DNA from: CAVSJO01 sp963728445
Lineage (GTDB): Bacteria > Gemmatimonadota > Gemmatimonadetes > Longimicrobiales > RSA9
Direction of reading: 5' to 3'
Length of the DNA stretch: 64,000 bases
Assembly (NCBI GenBank): GCA_963728445.1
Contig: CAVSJO010000006.1
Coordinates: forward strand, 930,001 to 994,000
Shown here: piece after piece, positions 32,909-42,109 of the stretch
Position numbering within the stretch: the first letter of the stretch is position 1
How the letters are laid out: each line of letters begins with the position of its first letter
Made by a program: the position numbers and the translations under genes
The notes under the pieces: model-generated
The model's input: the letters and a program-made list of their open reading frames with translations, nothing else
Told to the model about the DNA's origin: nothing
The model's database searches: none

Positions 32909-35900
32909 TTACTTGTGAATGACGATGCGCCCTCCGCCGATCTCGACGTCCCCGCTGTCGTAGATCGTCCCCACCCTATCCCAGATGCGGACGCGGATGC
33001 CGTCCGGATCGCGCCCCACGATCTCGAAGGAAACCGGGTCCGTCCGGCCCTCGAGCGTGCCCGTGCCACGGAAGCGCGCCATGGAACCGCCGACCACGAG
33101 CCAATCGAACGCCGTGCTGGTGAGGCGGAGGTCGCCGGCGTCGAAGACCACGCGCGCGTTGCCGTCCGGCGTGCTGCGGCCCTTGCGATACTTCACGTGG
33201 AACGCGAACGACGCGCGGCCCTGCGCGGCGGGAACCGCGACGAGCGCGCCGGCGGGCGAGTCGAACCAGCCGCCCCCGGCGATCGACGAGGCATCCGGAT
33301 CGTAGACGGCGACCTCGACGGTTTGGGCATCGGCTGAACCTTGGGGATCGGTCACGGTCAGCGTCAGAGCGTACAGCCCGGACGCGGACGGCACCGTCAC
33401 CGCAGCGGTGGCGCCCGACGCCGCGGTGCTGCCGCCCGCGCCATCCTCGAGCGCCCACGAATACTGCAGGGCATCGCCATCCGGATCCGTCGAGCCCGTG
33501 CCATCGAGCGTGAGCATCGATCCGATCTCCGCCACGTATGCACCGCCCGCGTCGGCGACCGGCGCGTGGTTGTCCGTCGACGGCGGGATCACCGTGACGT
33601 CATTCTCGGTGCCGGCGAGGATCTCGATGTCGAGGTCGGCCGCGCTCGTTCCGTTGATCCGCACGACGGCTCCGGCGGCCACCAGGATTCGCGTGCCGTC
33701 GGCGAGCTCGACGACGACTTCACCCGCCAGGGCGTCGACCGTCAGCGATCCGCACACGAACGTGCCGGCGCCGCCGTCGCCCAGAAGAACGGCGTAGGCG
33801 CCGTCGCAGAAGGACAGGGTGGCGTCGAGCGCGCCGCCAGACGCGACGACGGCGAGGACACCGGCATCGGTTCGGCCGAAGCGGAGCTCGCTGTCCCCGG
33901 CGTCGCCCACCAGGACCTGCGTGCCATCGGCGCCCTCGAAGATGAGGCGCCCGCCCGGAACGGATGCGGCGCTGATGCGCGCGGTGCCGGCGATCCAGAT
34001 CGACTCCGGCGCGACGTACTGGTCGCCGGGGACGTACTGGTCGCCGGGGACGTACTGGTCGCCGGGGACGTACTGGTCGCCGGGGACGTACTGGTCGCCG
34101 GGGACGTACTGGTCGCCGGGGACGTACTGGTCGCCGGGGACGTACTGGTCGCCCGGGACGTACTGGTCGCCCGGGACGTACTGATCCCCGGCAACGAGGT
34201 CGGACGGCGTCAGCGTGAGGGGCACGAACATGTCGGGCATGCCCGGCTCCGTGCCCGCGACGAGCGCCGCGGGCACACGCACGCCGATAATGGTCAGCGC
34301 CTCCCCGTCGGCCGTCTCCTCACCGGGAACGGTGAGAGTGCCGGCCGTGAGCCCCGCGGCGTCGAGCGGCAGGTCGACGGCCTGTGCGAGGACGTCGCCG
34401 TCGTTCGAAGCGTCGCCGTCGGTGCGCGCGCCGCCGACGGTCGCGGTGACGTCCTGAAGACCGAATGCTCCGAAGATGACCTCGAGCGCCACCTCGGCGG
34501 ACTCGCCGGCGGCGAGCTCGCCCACGTCGATGAAGAAGATGCCGTTGATGATGGCCTCGGGCGGCACGGCGCCCCACTCGGCCTGGTCGCGGAACTCGAG
34601 GGAGACGGTCAGGTCCGCGGAGGCCGCATCGGGGCCGGCGTTGTGCACCGTCGCGATGTAGGCGACGGCGTCGCCGACCTTCTGCCTTCCGCTCGCGGCC
34701 CGCGACAGCGTCACCTGCAGGTCAGCATTGGCGGGCGGCGCGGGAACGACGGTGAGCGTGAAGGTCTCGGAGTCGCTCAGGGACGGGTCGCCGTCCTGTG
34801 TTGCCGTCACCGTGATCTCGTAGTCGCCGACGTCGTCGGCCGTGGGCCGCCACTCGAAGATGCCGTTGATGATGGCGGCCGGCGGGATGTCACCGGACCA
34901 CGAGAGCGTCCAGGGATCGTCCTCGGCGTCGGAGACGGACGGTTCGAGGACGAAGAGGTTGCCCACCGTGGCGACCTGCGCCGGGATCGGCGTGACGTCG
35001 GGCGCGGCGTTGGTCGACGTCGCTTCGGGGAACCAGATCACGATCCTCGGTGCGATGTCCGTGTTCGTGGTACTGCGGCTCAGGCCGATGATGTGGCCGT
35101 GGCTGTCGATGGCGTGGGCCGAGCTTGCCACGTCGCCCGCCAGCGTCCCGAGGTCGATCAGGTCCTCCCCCGGTCGCGCAAGGAATGCGCGATCGAAGCC
35201 GTCGCCATTCTCAGAATAGCCCGTGACCCAGCCCGAATCGTTGATGTCGGTGGGGACGCTGTAGCCCCCGAGCGTGCCGATCTCGACTGGGGTGCCGCCG
35301 AGGCGTGCGGCGTGGATGTCGGTGCCGACGCGGATCCGGCCGACGACGTCGGTGCCGTTCGTCGCGTCGGCGAAGAGGCCATCCATGTAAACCAGCGACC
35401 CCCCCGGCGCCCACGTCAGGGCACTGCCCGCGTACCCGCCCGTGACGAGCCCTCCGCCGATGTCGGTGACCGAAACCGCCTGACTGCTGGAGCTGCTCGG
35501 GTCGGGAACCGGCATCTCCGCGTAGGTCGTGTAGGGTGCTGAGGTCACGGCACCCGTGGCGCCGCCGGGCGAGCTGCGCGTGTACCGGACGAGCACGGCG
35601 CCGCCCTCGTCGATGGCGCGGGCGCTGAAGCCGTTCAACGTCACCGAATGGGGCGGCACCGGCAGGGACACGACCGTGCCCCCGGTCAGCACGAATCCGC
35701 TCTGCAACCCTGTCGATCCTCGCCCCTCGCCCGCGACGACGCCGGCGTCGTTGAGCCCGTAACCCGTGGCGCCGCTCACGAAGGGACGGCCGGGCAGCAG
35801 ATCGGTGTAGGAGGTGCCGCCCTCCCACAACAGAGGGGTCGGAAAGCCATGCGAGGGCGAGACGCCGTTCGCGAGCGCGTAGTGGCCATCGTTGAGATCG

Positions 35901-36151
35901 AGGGGCCCCTCGGCACCCATCGGCAGCACCAGCATGGGGACGCCGGTCGTCGATATCGTGGTCGGCTCGATCGTCAGCGGCGAGGTGGGCACCGTGACGG
36001 CGGCCACGGTCGGCGGTGGACCGCACGCGCCGTCCTTGCACTGCGTGGCCGCAGTCGTCAGCGGTGCGGTGTTGTCCTGGCAGCCCGGCAGCAGTGCCGC
36101 GGCGAAGATGAGGGCCAGCAACGTGCGGGCACGTGGTGGAGTGGAGATCAT
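32909..36151 (-). CDS. large multidomain repeat lipoprotein (Ig-like, CARDB/DUF11-like, GDQYVP array, PKD, C-terminal post-COAP-like module)
   Basis: The protein has 1080 residues. The signal peptide and lipobox LLPGC place the lipid at about Cys24. Residues 60-370 contain repeats of the HAF type (LNDAGVVAGEG, INDSGWVTGYSENG, IDSHGHIIGLS). Next come an Ig-like domain (residues 385-470), a CARDB/DUF11-like domain (475-590), and ten tandem GDQYVP hexapeptides at about 654-713. A beta-rich region, a PKD domain (NHAPVADAGGAYVAE to AVYDPD) and a C-terminal module GGGWFDSPAGA ... GGGRIVIHK follow; this last type is widely found in secreted proteins. It is probably a surface adhesion or matrix protein. 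The gene lies 116 bases after the kinase-TPR gene on the same strand. Confidence 0.8.
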   Translation of the reverse strand: MISTPPRARTLLALIFAAALLPGCQDNTAPLTTAATQCKDGACGPPPTVAAVTVPTSPLTIEPTTISTTGVPMLVLPMGAEGPLDLNDGHYALANGVSPSHGFPTPLLWEGGTSYTDLLPGRPFVSGATGYGLNDAGVVAGEGRGSTGLQSGFVLTGGTVVSLPVPPHSVTLNGFSARAIDEGGAVLVRYTRSSPGGATGAVTSAPYTTYAEMPVPDPSSSSSQAVSVTDIGGGLVTGGYAGSALTWAPGGSLVYMDGLFADATNGTDVVGRIRVGTDIHAARLGGTPVEIGTLGGYSVPTDINDSGWVTGYSENGDGFDRAFLARPGEDLIDLGTLAGDVASSAHAIDSHGHIIGLSRSTTNTDIAPRIVIWFPEATSTNAAPDVTPIPAQVATVGNLFVLEPSVSDAEDDPWTLSWSGDIPPAAIINGIFEWRPTADDVGDYEITVTATQDGDPSLSDSETFTLTVVPAPPANADLQVTLSRAASGRQKVGDAVAYIATVHNAGPDAASADLTVSLEFRDQAEWGAVPPEAIINGIFFIDVGELAAGESAEVALEVIFGAFGLQDVTATVGGARTDGDASNDGDVLAQAVDLPLDAAGLTAGTLTVPGEETADGEALTIIGVRVPAALVAGTEPGMPDMFVPLTLTPSDLVAGDQYVPGDQYVPGDQYVPGDQYVPGDQYVPGDQYVPGDQYVPGDQYVPGDQYVPGDQYVAPESIWIAGTARISAASVPGGRLIFEGADGTQVLVGDAGDSELRFGRTDAGVLAVVASGGALDATLSFCDGAYAVLLGDGGAGTFVCGSLTVDALAGEVVVELADGTRILVAAGAVVRINGTSAADLDIEILAGTENDVTVIPPSTDNHAPVADAGGAYVAEIGSMLTLDGTGSTDPDGDALQYSWALEDGAGGSTAASGATAAVTVPSASGLYALTLTVTDPQGSADAQTVEVAVYDPDASSIAGGGWFDSPAGALVAVPAAQGRASFAFHVKYRKGRSTPDGNARVVFDAGDLRLTSTAFDWLVVGGSMARFRGTGTLEGRTDPVSFEIVGRDPDGIRVRIWDRVGTIYDSGDVEIGGGRIVIHK
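34013..34192 (-). repeat. 18-bp coding tandem repeat x10 (GDQYVP)
   Basis: Ten units, on the plus strand GACGTACTGGTCGCCGGG, encode GDQYVP in the lipoprotein at 32909-36151. Copies are nearly identical at the DNA level; the outer ones have one or more changes (GCC to CCC, GTC to ATC). Such sameness points to recent expansion by slippage. Confidence 0.95.
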
Positions 36152-36267
36152 CCGGCTGCTCCGGCGTTCGGGTGGCGGTGGCAGCGCCCCCGAACCCGGC
36201 AGGCGCTACGCCTTCACCGTCCAGAACGCGGTTTTGCCGGAATCTTCGCCATCCGTCGGGACCCAGG

Positions 36268-38812
36268 TCACCCGTTGCCCTCGACGAGGCCGCGGAACGC
36301 ACGTGCGTGGTGGGCCATGCCGGCGGCGTCCAGGAAGTCGGCGATCTTGCGCACATCGGCGGTCGTATCGCCGTCGAAGCGCATCCCATCGAGGGTCGCG
36401 ATCGACCGGTCCAGAAGGGCGGGACCTCGCTCGTCGCCCTGCAGCGTCATGGCGAGCACTGCCCACGCCTCGGCGACGCGGGTCCAGGTGTGGTCGAGGC
36501 CGAGGATAGTCCTGTACGACGGGATGGCGGTGCGGAACTCCGTTTCCGCCTCGGCGAAACGGCCCGCGCCCAGCAGCAGCTCGCCGATCCCTTCGTGCGC
36601 GGCCGGGACGCGCCAGTGGCCGTCGGGATATGCCCGCTCGATGGACGCCGCGCGCTGCCGGGCGATTGCGATGGCCTGGTCCAACTCCCCGATGTAGTAG
36701 TAGGCGGCGCCGAGATTCTGCAGCGCCAGCCAGACCGCGGGATGATCGGGGCCGTAGACGGCGCGGCGGATCGCCAGAGCCTCCCGGTACAGCGGGACGG
36801 CCTCGGCTGCACGGTCGGTACGCGTCAGGAGAAAGGCCGCATTATTCAGGGCCAGGCCATACGTGTCGTGCTCGCGCCCGAAGGTCTCGGCCATCGCCGG
36901 CAGCAGCTTCCGATACACGTCGGCGGCGCTGTCGTACTTCTCCTCTGCGCGCAGCACCGTGGCCAGCGTGAGCACCCGCCTGAGGTGTCCCTCCGACGCC
37001 GTATCCCCCGCAGTGCGGTCGAGCTGCAGCGACTCCTCGATCGCGACCCTCGCGGAATCCGGCTGGCCCGTTTCCCGGAGCGCGACGGCGAGCTCGGAGA
37101 GGAGGGAGGCGCGCCGGTCCGCGGTCTCCGGAAACGCAGCATACGCGGCGAGCGCCTGCCGCGCGTACTTTTCTGCCGTCGGATAGTCGTGCGCGAGCGC
37201 CTCGTTTTCGGCGATCTTCGCCAGGGTCTCCGCGACCGAGATGTCGTCGCTTTCCCAGCTGCGCCGCTCGCACGGCCAGCGCCTCCCGTAGCAGCGTGTC
37301 CGCCGTCTCGTATCGACCGAGGTTCGAATAGACCTCGCCGATCGCGGCGAGCATCGATGCGCGGACACCCGGCTCGTCCAGCAGCTCGACACGAATGCGC
37401 TCCCGACCGCGTGTAAGCAGCGTGCCGGCGTCCACGGATTCGCCCAGCTGCGCCAGAGGATCGCTGCCGCCGAACACGTCCACGAGGAATTCCGTCACCT
37501 CTGTGGCCGTGCGAGCCTCCCGCTGCGCGCGATCACGCGCCCGTTCCGCTGCGCCCCAGGCCGAGATGATGGCGGCCATGCCGCTGATCGCGAGGACGAC
37601 GAGGACGATACCGATGCCCACGCCCCTGCGGTGCCTTGCGACGAACTTGCGGGCACGGTAGGCGCGCGATCCGCGCCGCGCGACGACGGGCAGCGAGCCG
37701 AGATAGCGCTCGATGTCCTCGGCCATGGCGTCCGCGGACGCGTAGCGCTCCTCCGGCTCCTTCCGAAGCGCCTTCAGCACGATCGCATCGAGGTCGCCAT
37801 CCAGCGTCATCCGCAGTCGGGCCGGCTCCGTGCGCCGTGCGCGTGCGATGGCCTCGGCGGTGCCGGTGGCGGATCGGATCGTCCGGTCGACCGCCATCGA
37901 TGGCCGTTCCGGCTCCGTCTCGAGCACAGCCTGCTCCACTTCCCACGGCGTCGGCGACTCGAGGCGGTACGGCCGCTCGCCTGTGAGGATCTCGAAGAGC
38001 AGCACGCCCAGCGCGTAGATGTCACACGCCGTGGTGATCCGCTCACCGCGGATCTGCTCCGGGGCCGCGTACTCCGGCGTGAGCGCACGCACGCCGGTGC
38101 GCGTGACGGCCTCCATGCCGCTGCCGGGCTGCAGGATCTTGGCGATCCCGAAGTCGAGGAGCTTCGCCTCCCCGGCCTCCGTGACGAGGAGGTTCGCGGG
38201 CTTGAGATCGCGGTGCACGATCAGGGAGCGGTGCGCGTAGGCGACGGCGTCGATCACCTGCAGGAGCAGCCGAAGCCGCTGCCGTACGGACAGGCGGCGA
38301 CGGTCGCACCATGCGTCGATGCGCTCCCCGTCGACCCGATCCATCACGAGGTACGGCCGGCCGTCCGGCGTGATTCCGCCGTCGAGGATGCGCACGATGC
38401 CAGGATGGTCGAGCAGGGCGAGGATCTGCCGCTCTGCGTGGAGCCGCGCGGCGAGGTCGCCGCTCGAGCCGTCGCGCTGGAGGATCTTGATGGCGACGAC
38501 CTGCTCGAAGGGCTCGGTGCGGACAGCTTCGAACACCGCACTCATGCCGCCGCGGCCGATTTCGCGTCCTATCCTGAAGGGCCCCAACATCGTGCCGGAT
38601 CGGTCAGGCTCCGGCTCCGACGAGACGACGAAGCCGCGCCGGTCGAGGAAGCCGGGCGCCGAGCGATCCGCCGCGATCAGGGCCTCGATCTCGTGGCGAA
38701 GCGCGTCATCGCCGGCGCACGCATCGGCGACGAACGCCTCGGCCGCGTCCGGCGGCAGCTCGAGCGCCTTCTCCAGAATGCTCTGGATGCGCATCCATGC
38801 CTGATCGTCCAT
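36268..38812 (-). CDS. serine/threonine protein kinase with TPR domain, one frame break
   Basis: Read with one correction this is about 845 residues. The kinase domain covers residues 78-370: GRGGMSAVFEA glycine loop, Lys109 (VAIKIL), HRDLKPANLL (Asp202), DFGIAKI (220-225) and PEYAAPEQ. A transmembrane helix (VGIGIVLVVLAISGMAAIISAW, near residue 410) is followed by extracytoplasmic TPRs (YSNLGRYETADTLLREALAV onward). The frame changes at an A-run (plus-strand TTT, 37251-37253); one base less would join AAQLG to SDDISVAETLAKIAEN. It lies 12 bases after the ECF sigma factor gene, a known pairing in which the kinase modulates the sigma factor. Confidence 0.85.
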
Positions 38813-38824
38813 GGACAGCTCCGG

Positions 38825-39394
38825 TCAGTCGATGTCCTGCAAATGGCGGCTGAGGAACGCCCGCGCCGTACGCCAGTCGCGCTGTACGGTGCGCGGCGAA
38901 GTGCCGAGCGCCTCGGCGATTTCCACGTCGCGGAGGCCCGCGAAGAAGCGCATCTCGACGAGTCGGGCAAGCCGCTCACTGCGCCGGGCCAAAGCCGTCA
39001 GGGCTTCGTTCAGCGCGATGATCTGCTCCTCGTCGCGCGCCTCGCCCGCGAGATCGTCCCGGAACGTCACCACCACCGCGCCGCCGCCCCGCTTGTGCGC
39101 CTGCCGCGCCCGGGCATGATCCAGCAGCACCTGCCGCATGGCTCGGGAGGCGACGGCGAAGAAATGTGCCCGGTCGTTCAGCGCGCCGCTGGAGGCCGGC
39201 CCGAGCAGCCTCAGCGAGGCTTCATGGACGAGGGCGGTGGCGTTCAGAGTGCCGCCGCCGTCCCCACCCCGCAGATGGATGCGAGCCAATCGGCGCAGCT
39301 CACCATACACAATGGTGAAAAGGGTGTCGACGGCTTCGTCGTCGCCATCTCGGGCTCGCTCCAGCAGCAGCGTGACTTCGCTCGGCTTCGTCAT
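38825..39394 (-). CDS. ECF-type RNA polymerase sigma factor (kinase-linked group)
   Basis: The protein has 189 residues. Region 2 includes VYGELRRLARIHLRGG and NDRAHFFAVASRAMRQVLLDHARAR; region 4 includes LARLVEMRFFAGLRDVEIAEALGTSPRTVQRDWRTARAFL. This is the sigma-70 ECF subfamily (TIGR02999-like) that occurs beside serine/threonine kinases instead of anti-sigma factors. It precedes the kinase gene by 12 bases and is co-transcribed with it. The gene is preceded by about 190 bases of non-coding DNA that should contain its promoter. Confidence 0.92.
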   Translation of the reverse strand: MTKPSEVTLLLERARDGDDEAVDTLFTIVYGELRRLARIHLRGGDGGGTLNATALVHEASLRLLGPASSGALNDRAHFFAVASRAMRQVLLDHARARQAHKRGGGAVVVTFRDDLAGEARDEEQIIALNEALTALARRSERLARLVEMRFFAGLRDVEIAEALGTSPRTVQRDWRTARAFLSRHLQDID

Positions 39395-39584
39395 GCGCGG
39401 GATTCGAGGGCCTGCGCGGGCTCGTGCTCCTCAGGGAGCCACGGGGTACTCGCAACAATGTGCCACGGGGCTCACGCTCAAGTCCAGGTGGCGAATCTAG
39501 CGGCGGCTTCGGTGACGGGCCGCACGACAACGGCCTGCGCCCGCGGGTGCGGAGAACAGGCCGTCAGCGCACGGTGACGCGCAG

Positions 39585-39667
39585 CGGAGGAGGAGGGACT
39601 CGAACCCTCAAAGGCTTGCGCCCGCCGCATTTCGAGTGCGGTGCCTTACCAGTTAGACTACTCCTCC
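39585..39667 (-). tRNA. tRNA-Ser(CGA)
   Basis: The acceptor stem GGAGGAG/CTCCTCC, anticodon stem CCGCA/TGCGG with loop CTCGAAA (anticodon CGA), long variable arm typical of tRNA-Ser and T arm GAGGGTTCGAGTCCCTC are all clear. The discriminator is G and no CCA is encoded. Confidence 0.92.
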
Positions 39668-39887
39668 GGAAACCCGGAGGATGCGTGCCGGCCGCATCTC
39701 CCGAGCCACGCAATTTACCGGAAACCGCGGCGCCGCTCAACCCCGCGCGCCGGCTCGCGCGCGGGCCGGAAACCGGCCGAACGCCCGCACACGGATCTTC
39801 CGGTCCTGATGGCGCGGCTCTATCTTGGGCGCACCTTTCCCGCGGCGTCTCCGCCGAGCACCGAATTCCCCAATACGCCGAAAGGCG

Positions 39888-42017
39888 ATGACCCCGAACT
39901 TCCTGCGCGAGCTCCGGCGCCGGCACGTGTACCGGGTGGCCGTCGCCTACGGTGTCACCGCCTGGCTTCTGATCCAGCTGGCCGCCACCGTGCTGCCCAC
40001 GTTCGGTGCGCCCGACTGGGTGTTAAAGGTCGTCATCGCCCTCCTCGCGTTGTTCTTCCCGGTCGCGTTGATCCTGTCCTGGGCGTTCGAGCTGACGCCG
40101 GAGGGCGTGCGCCGTACGGTGCCGGCGGAGGCGGATGACGCGCGCCCCGAGGCCGCCGGCCGGCGGGTCGGCCGGGCCCTGGACTACGTCACCGTACTCC
40201 TCCTCGTGCTTGCCGTGGGACTTCTGGCGTGGAGGACGTTCGGTCCGGCTCGCTCCGGGACGTACGGTTCGGACCGTGCCGGCACGCCTGCCGCCGAACC
40301 GATGGCCGGGGCCGACACCATCCCCTCCCGGTCGGTGGCGGTCCTCCCGTTCGAAAGCCTGAGCGCGGACGCGTCGAACGCGTATTTCGCCAGCGGCATG
40401 CAGGACATGATCCTCACCAAGCTGGCGGCGATCCAGGGCCTGCGGGTCATCTCCCGTGCCTCGACGGAGCCGTACGGGAGTCGGCCGGCGAACCTTCGCT
40501 CGGTCGCACTGGAGCTGGGCGTCGCGACGATTCTCGAGGGTACCGTGCAGAGGGACGGTGACCAGGTCCTCATCAACGTGCAGCTCATCGACGCCGGCAG
40601 CGACGCCCACGTCTGGGCCCAGGACTACACGCGTACGCTGGAAAGCGTGTTCGGCGTCGAGGGAGAGGTGGCGCAGAAGGTAGCCGACGCCCTGCGCGCG
40701 CGGCTGACCCCGGCGGAACGGCGTCGGGTCGCGACGGCGCCCACGTCGGACGCCGTCGCCTACGACCTGTATCTGCGGGCCGACGCACACGCGCGGAAGG
40801 CCAGCGACGACAATCGCCTGGCGATGGAGGAGCTCCCCCAGGCCATCCCGCTCTTCCAGCAGGCGCTCGCGCGCGACACGGCGTTCGGACTCGCCGCCGC
40901 CGCCCTGGCCCAGGCCCACCTGAACATGTACTGGTTCGGCCTGGACCGGACGGACTCGCGGCTCGCCGCAGCGAAGGTGGCCGTCGACCGGGCCCTCGCG
41001 ATCGATCCGGACATGGGTGAGGCGCACCTGGCGCTCGGCCTCCTCCAGTATTGGGGGCACCGAGATTACGCCCGTGCGCTCGACGAGCTCCAGAAGGCCC
41101 GGCGCGTCATGCCGGGCAATTCCCAGGTCGAGTACCTCTACGGTGCCATCGCCCGTCGCCAGGGGGAGTGGGGACGGGCGGTCGACGGCTTCCTGAACGC
41201 GGCGATCCTCGATCCGCGCAACACCGCGCCGCTCCAGCAGCTCGCCCTGACCTACGAGATGCTTCGCCGCTACGCCGACGCGGACTCGGTCTGGCATCGC
41301 GTCGAGGAGGTGCATCCGAACCCGGCCGGAGTTCGCCGCCTCCGCGCCTGGAATACCGTCCTGCGTTCCGGCGATCTCGCGCCGCTGCGCAGGGAATTGT
41401 CGACGCTGGAGCCGGCCACGGAGGACTATCGATCGTTCTTCGGGGTGCGCTACTTCGTCGAGTGGGCCTCGCGCGACTACGCCGCGGCGACGCGCATCGC
41501 CAGGGAGGATACGACGCGGTCCTGGACGTCGCCGAGCAACGTGGTGCTCCCTCGCCAGTTGTTCCTCGCCTGGGCGCGACAGGCCGCGGGAGACGCCGTC
41601 GAAGCCCGCCGCCTCTATTCCAGGCTCCGCGCCCGGGCCCAGGAGCAGCTCCGGGAGCGACCCGACGACCCCGACCTGCATCTGGCCCTAGCCTTCGCCG
41701 ACGCCGGCCTCGGCCTGCGAGGCGAGGCGGTGACCGAGGCCCGAACGGCGGCGGCCGGCATGCCGATGAGCCGCGATGCCGTCACGGGAGGGGACTACCT
41801 CGTCTGGCTGGCACGGCTCTACGTCCGGGTCGGCGACGACGCCCACGCGCTGGAGTCGCTGCGACGGGCCATGGATGCGCCGACGGGCGGCACCATCTCT
41901 CCCTCCCTCCTGCGCATCGACCCGGTCTGGGATCCGCTTCGCACCGAACCGGCGTTCCAGGATCTCCTCGTGGAGGAGCCGCCGAGCGGCCAATCGGATC
42001 GAGCCGGCGCAGACTGA
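39888..42017 (+). CDS. TolB-like/TPR membrane protein
   Basis: The protein has 709 residues. Helices at about 18-38 and 46-66 are followed by a third at about 98-115. Residues 145-260 form a TolB N-terminal/FlgO-like domain (SVAVLPFESLSADASNAYFA, GMQDMILTKLAAIQGLRVISR, ILEGTVQRDGDQVLINVQLID). The rest consists of TPR units (LALGLLQYWGHRDYARALDEL, EYLYGAIARRQGEWGRAVDGF). In related proteins an N-terminal kinase, cyclase or DNA-binding domain precedes this; here the protein begins directly with the membrane part (MTPNFLRELRRRHVYRVAVAY). It is probably a signalling or scaffolding protein. It is downstream of and divergent from tRNA-Ser. Confidence 0.82.
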   Translation: MTPNFLRELRRRHVYRVAVAYGVTAWLLIQLAATVLPTFGAPDWVLKVVIALLALFFPVALILSWAFELTPEGVRRTVPAEADDARPEAAGRRVGRALDYVTVLLLVLAVGLLAWRTFGPARSGTYGSDRAGTPAAEPMAGADTIPSRSVAVLPFESLSADASNAYFASGMQDMILTKLAAIQGLRVISRASTEPYGSRPANLRSVALELGVATILEGTVQRDGDQVLINVQLIDAGSDAHVWAQDYTRTLESVFGVEGEVAQKVADALRARLTPAERRRVATAPTSDAVAYDLYLRADAHARKASDDNRLAMEELPQAIPLFQQALARDTAFGLAAAALAQAHLNMYWFGLDRTDSRLAAAKVAVDRALAIDPDMGEAHLALGLLQYWGHRDYARALDELQKARRVMPGNSQVEYLYGAIARRQGEWGRAVDGFLNAAILDPRNTAPLQQLALTYEMLRRYADADSVWHRVEEVHPNPAGVRRLRAWNTVLRSGDLAPLRRELSTLEPATEDYRSFFGVRYFVEWASRDYAAATRIAREDTTRSWTSPSNVVLPRQLFLAWARQAAGDAVEARRLYSRLRARAQEQLRERPDDPDLHLALAFADAGLGLRGEAVTEARTAAAGMPMSRDAVTGGDYLVWLARLYVRVGDDAHALESLRRAMDAPTGGTISPSLLRIDPVWDPLRTEPAFQDLLVEEPPSGQSDRAGAD

Positions 42018-42109
42018 CCGCGCGGGACAGAGTCAGGGGCCGGGCGCGCGGGGCTGGGGGCGTCCGGTTGTCGCGGGCGCTCCGGGCTGCGGCCGGAGCA
42101 CCTCCATTG

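Noticed and set aside
34013..34192. Possible CRISPR array (regular repeat)
   Set aside because: Units of 18 bases follow each other without spacers and encode GDQYVP in frame within a lipoprotein gene.
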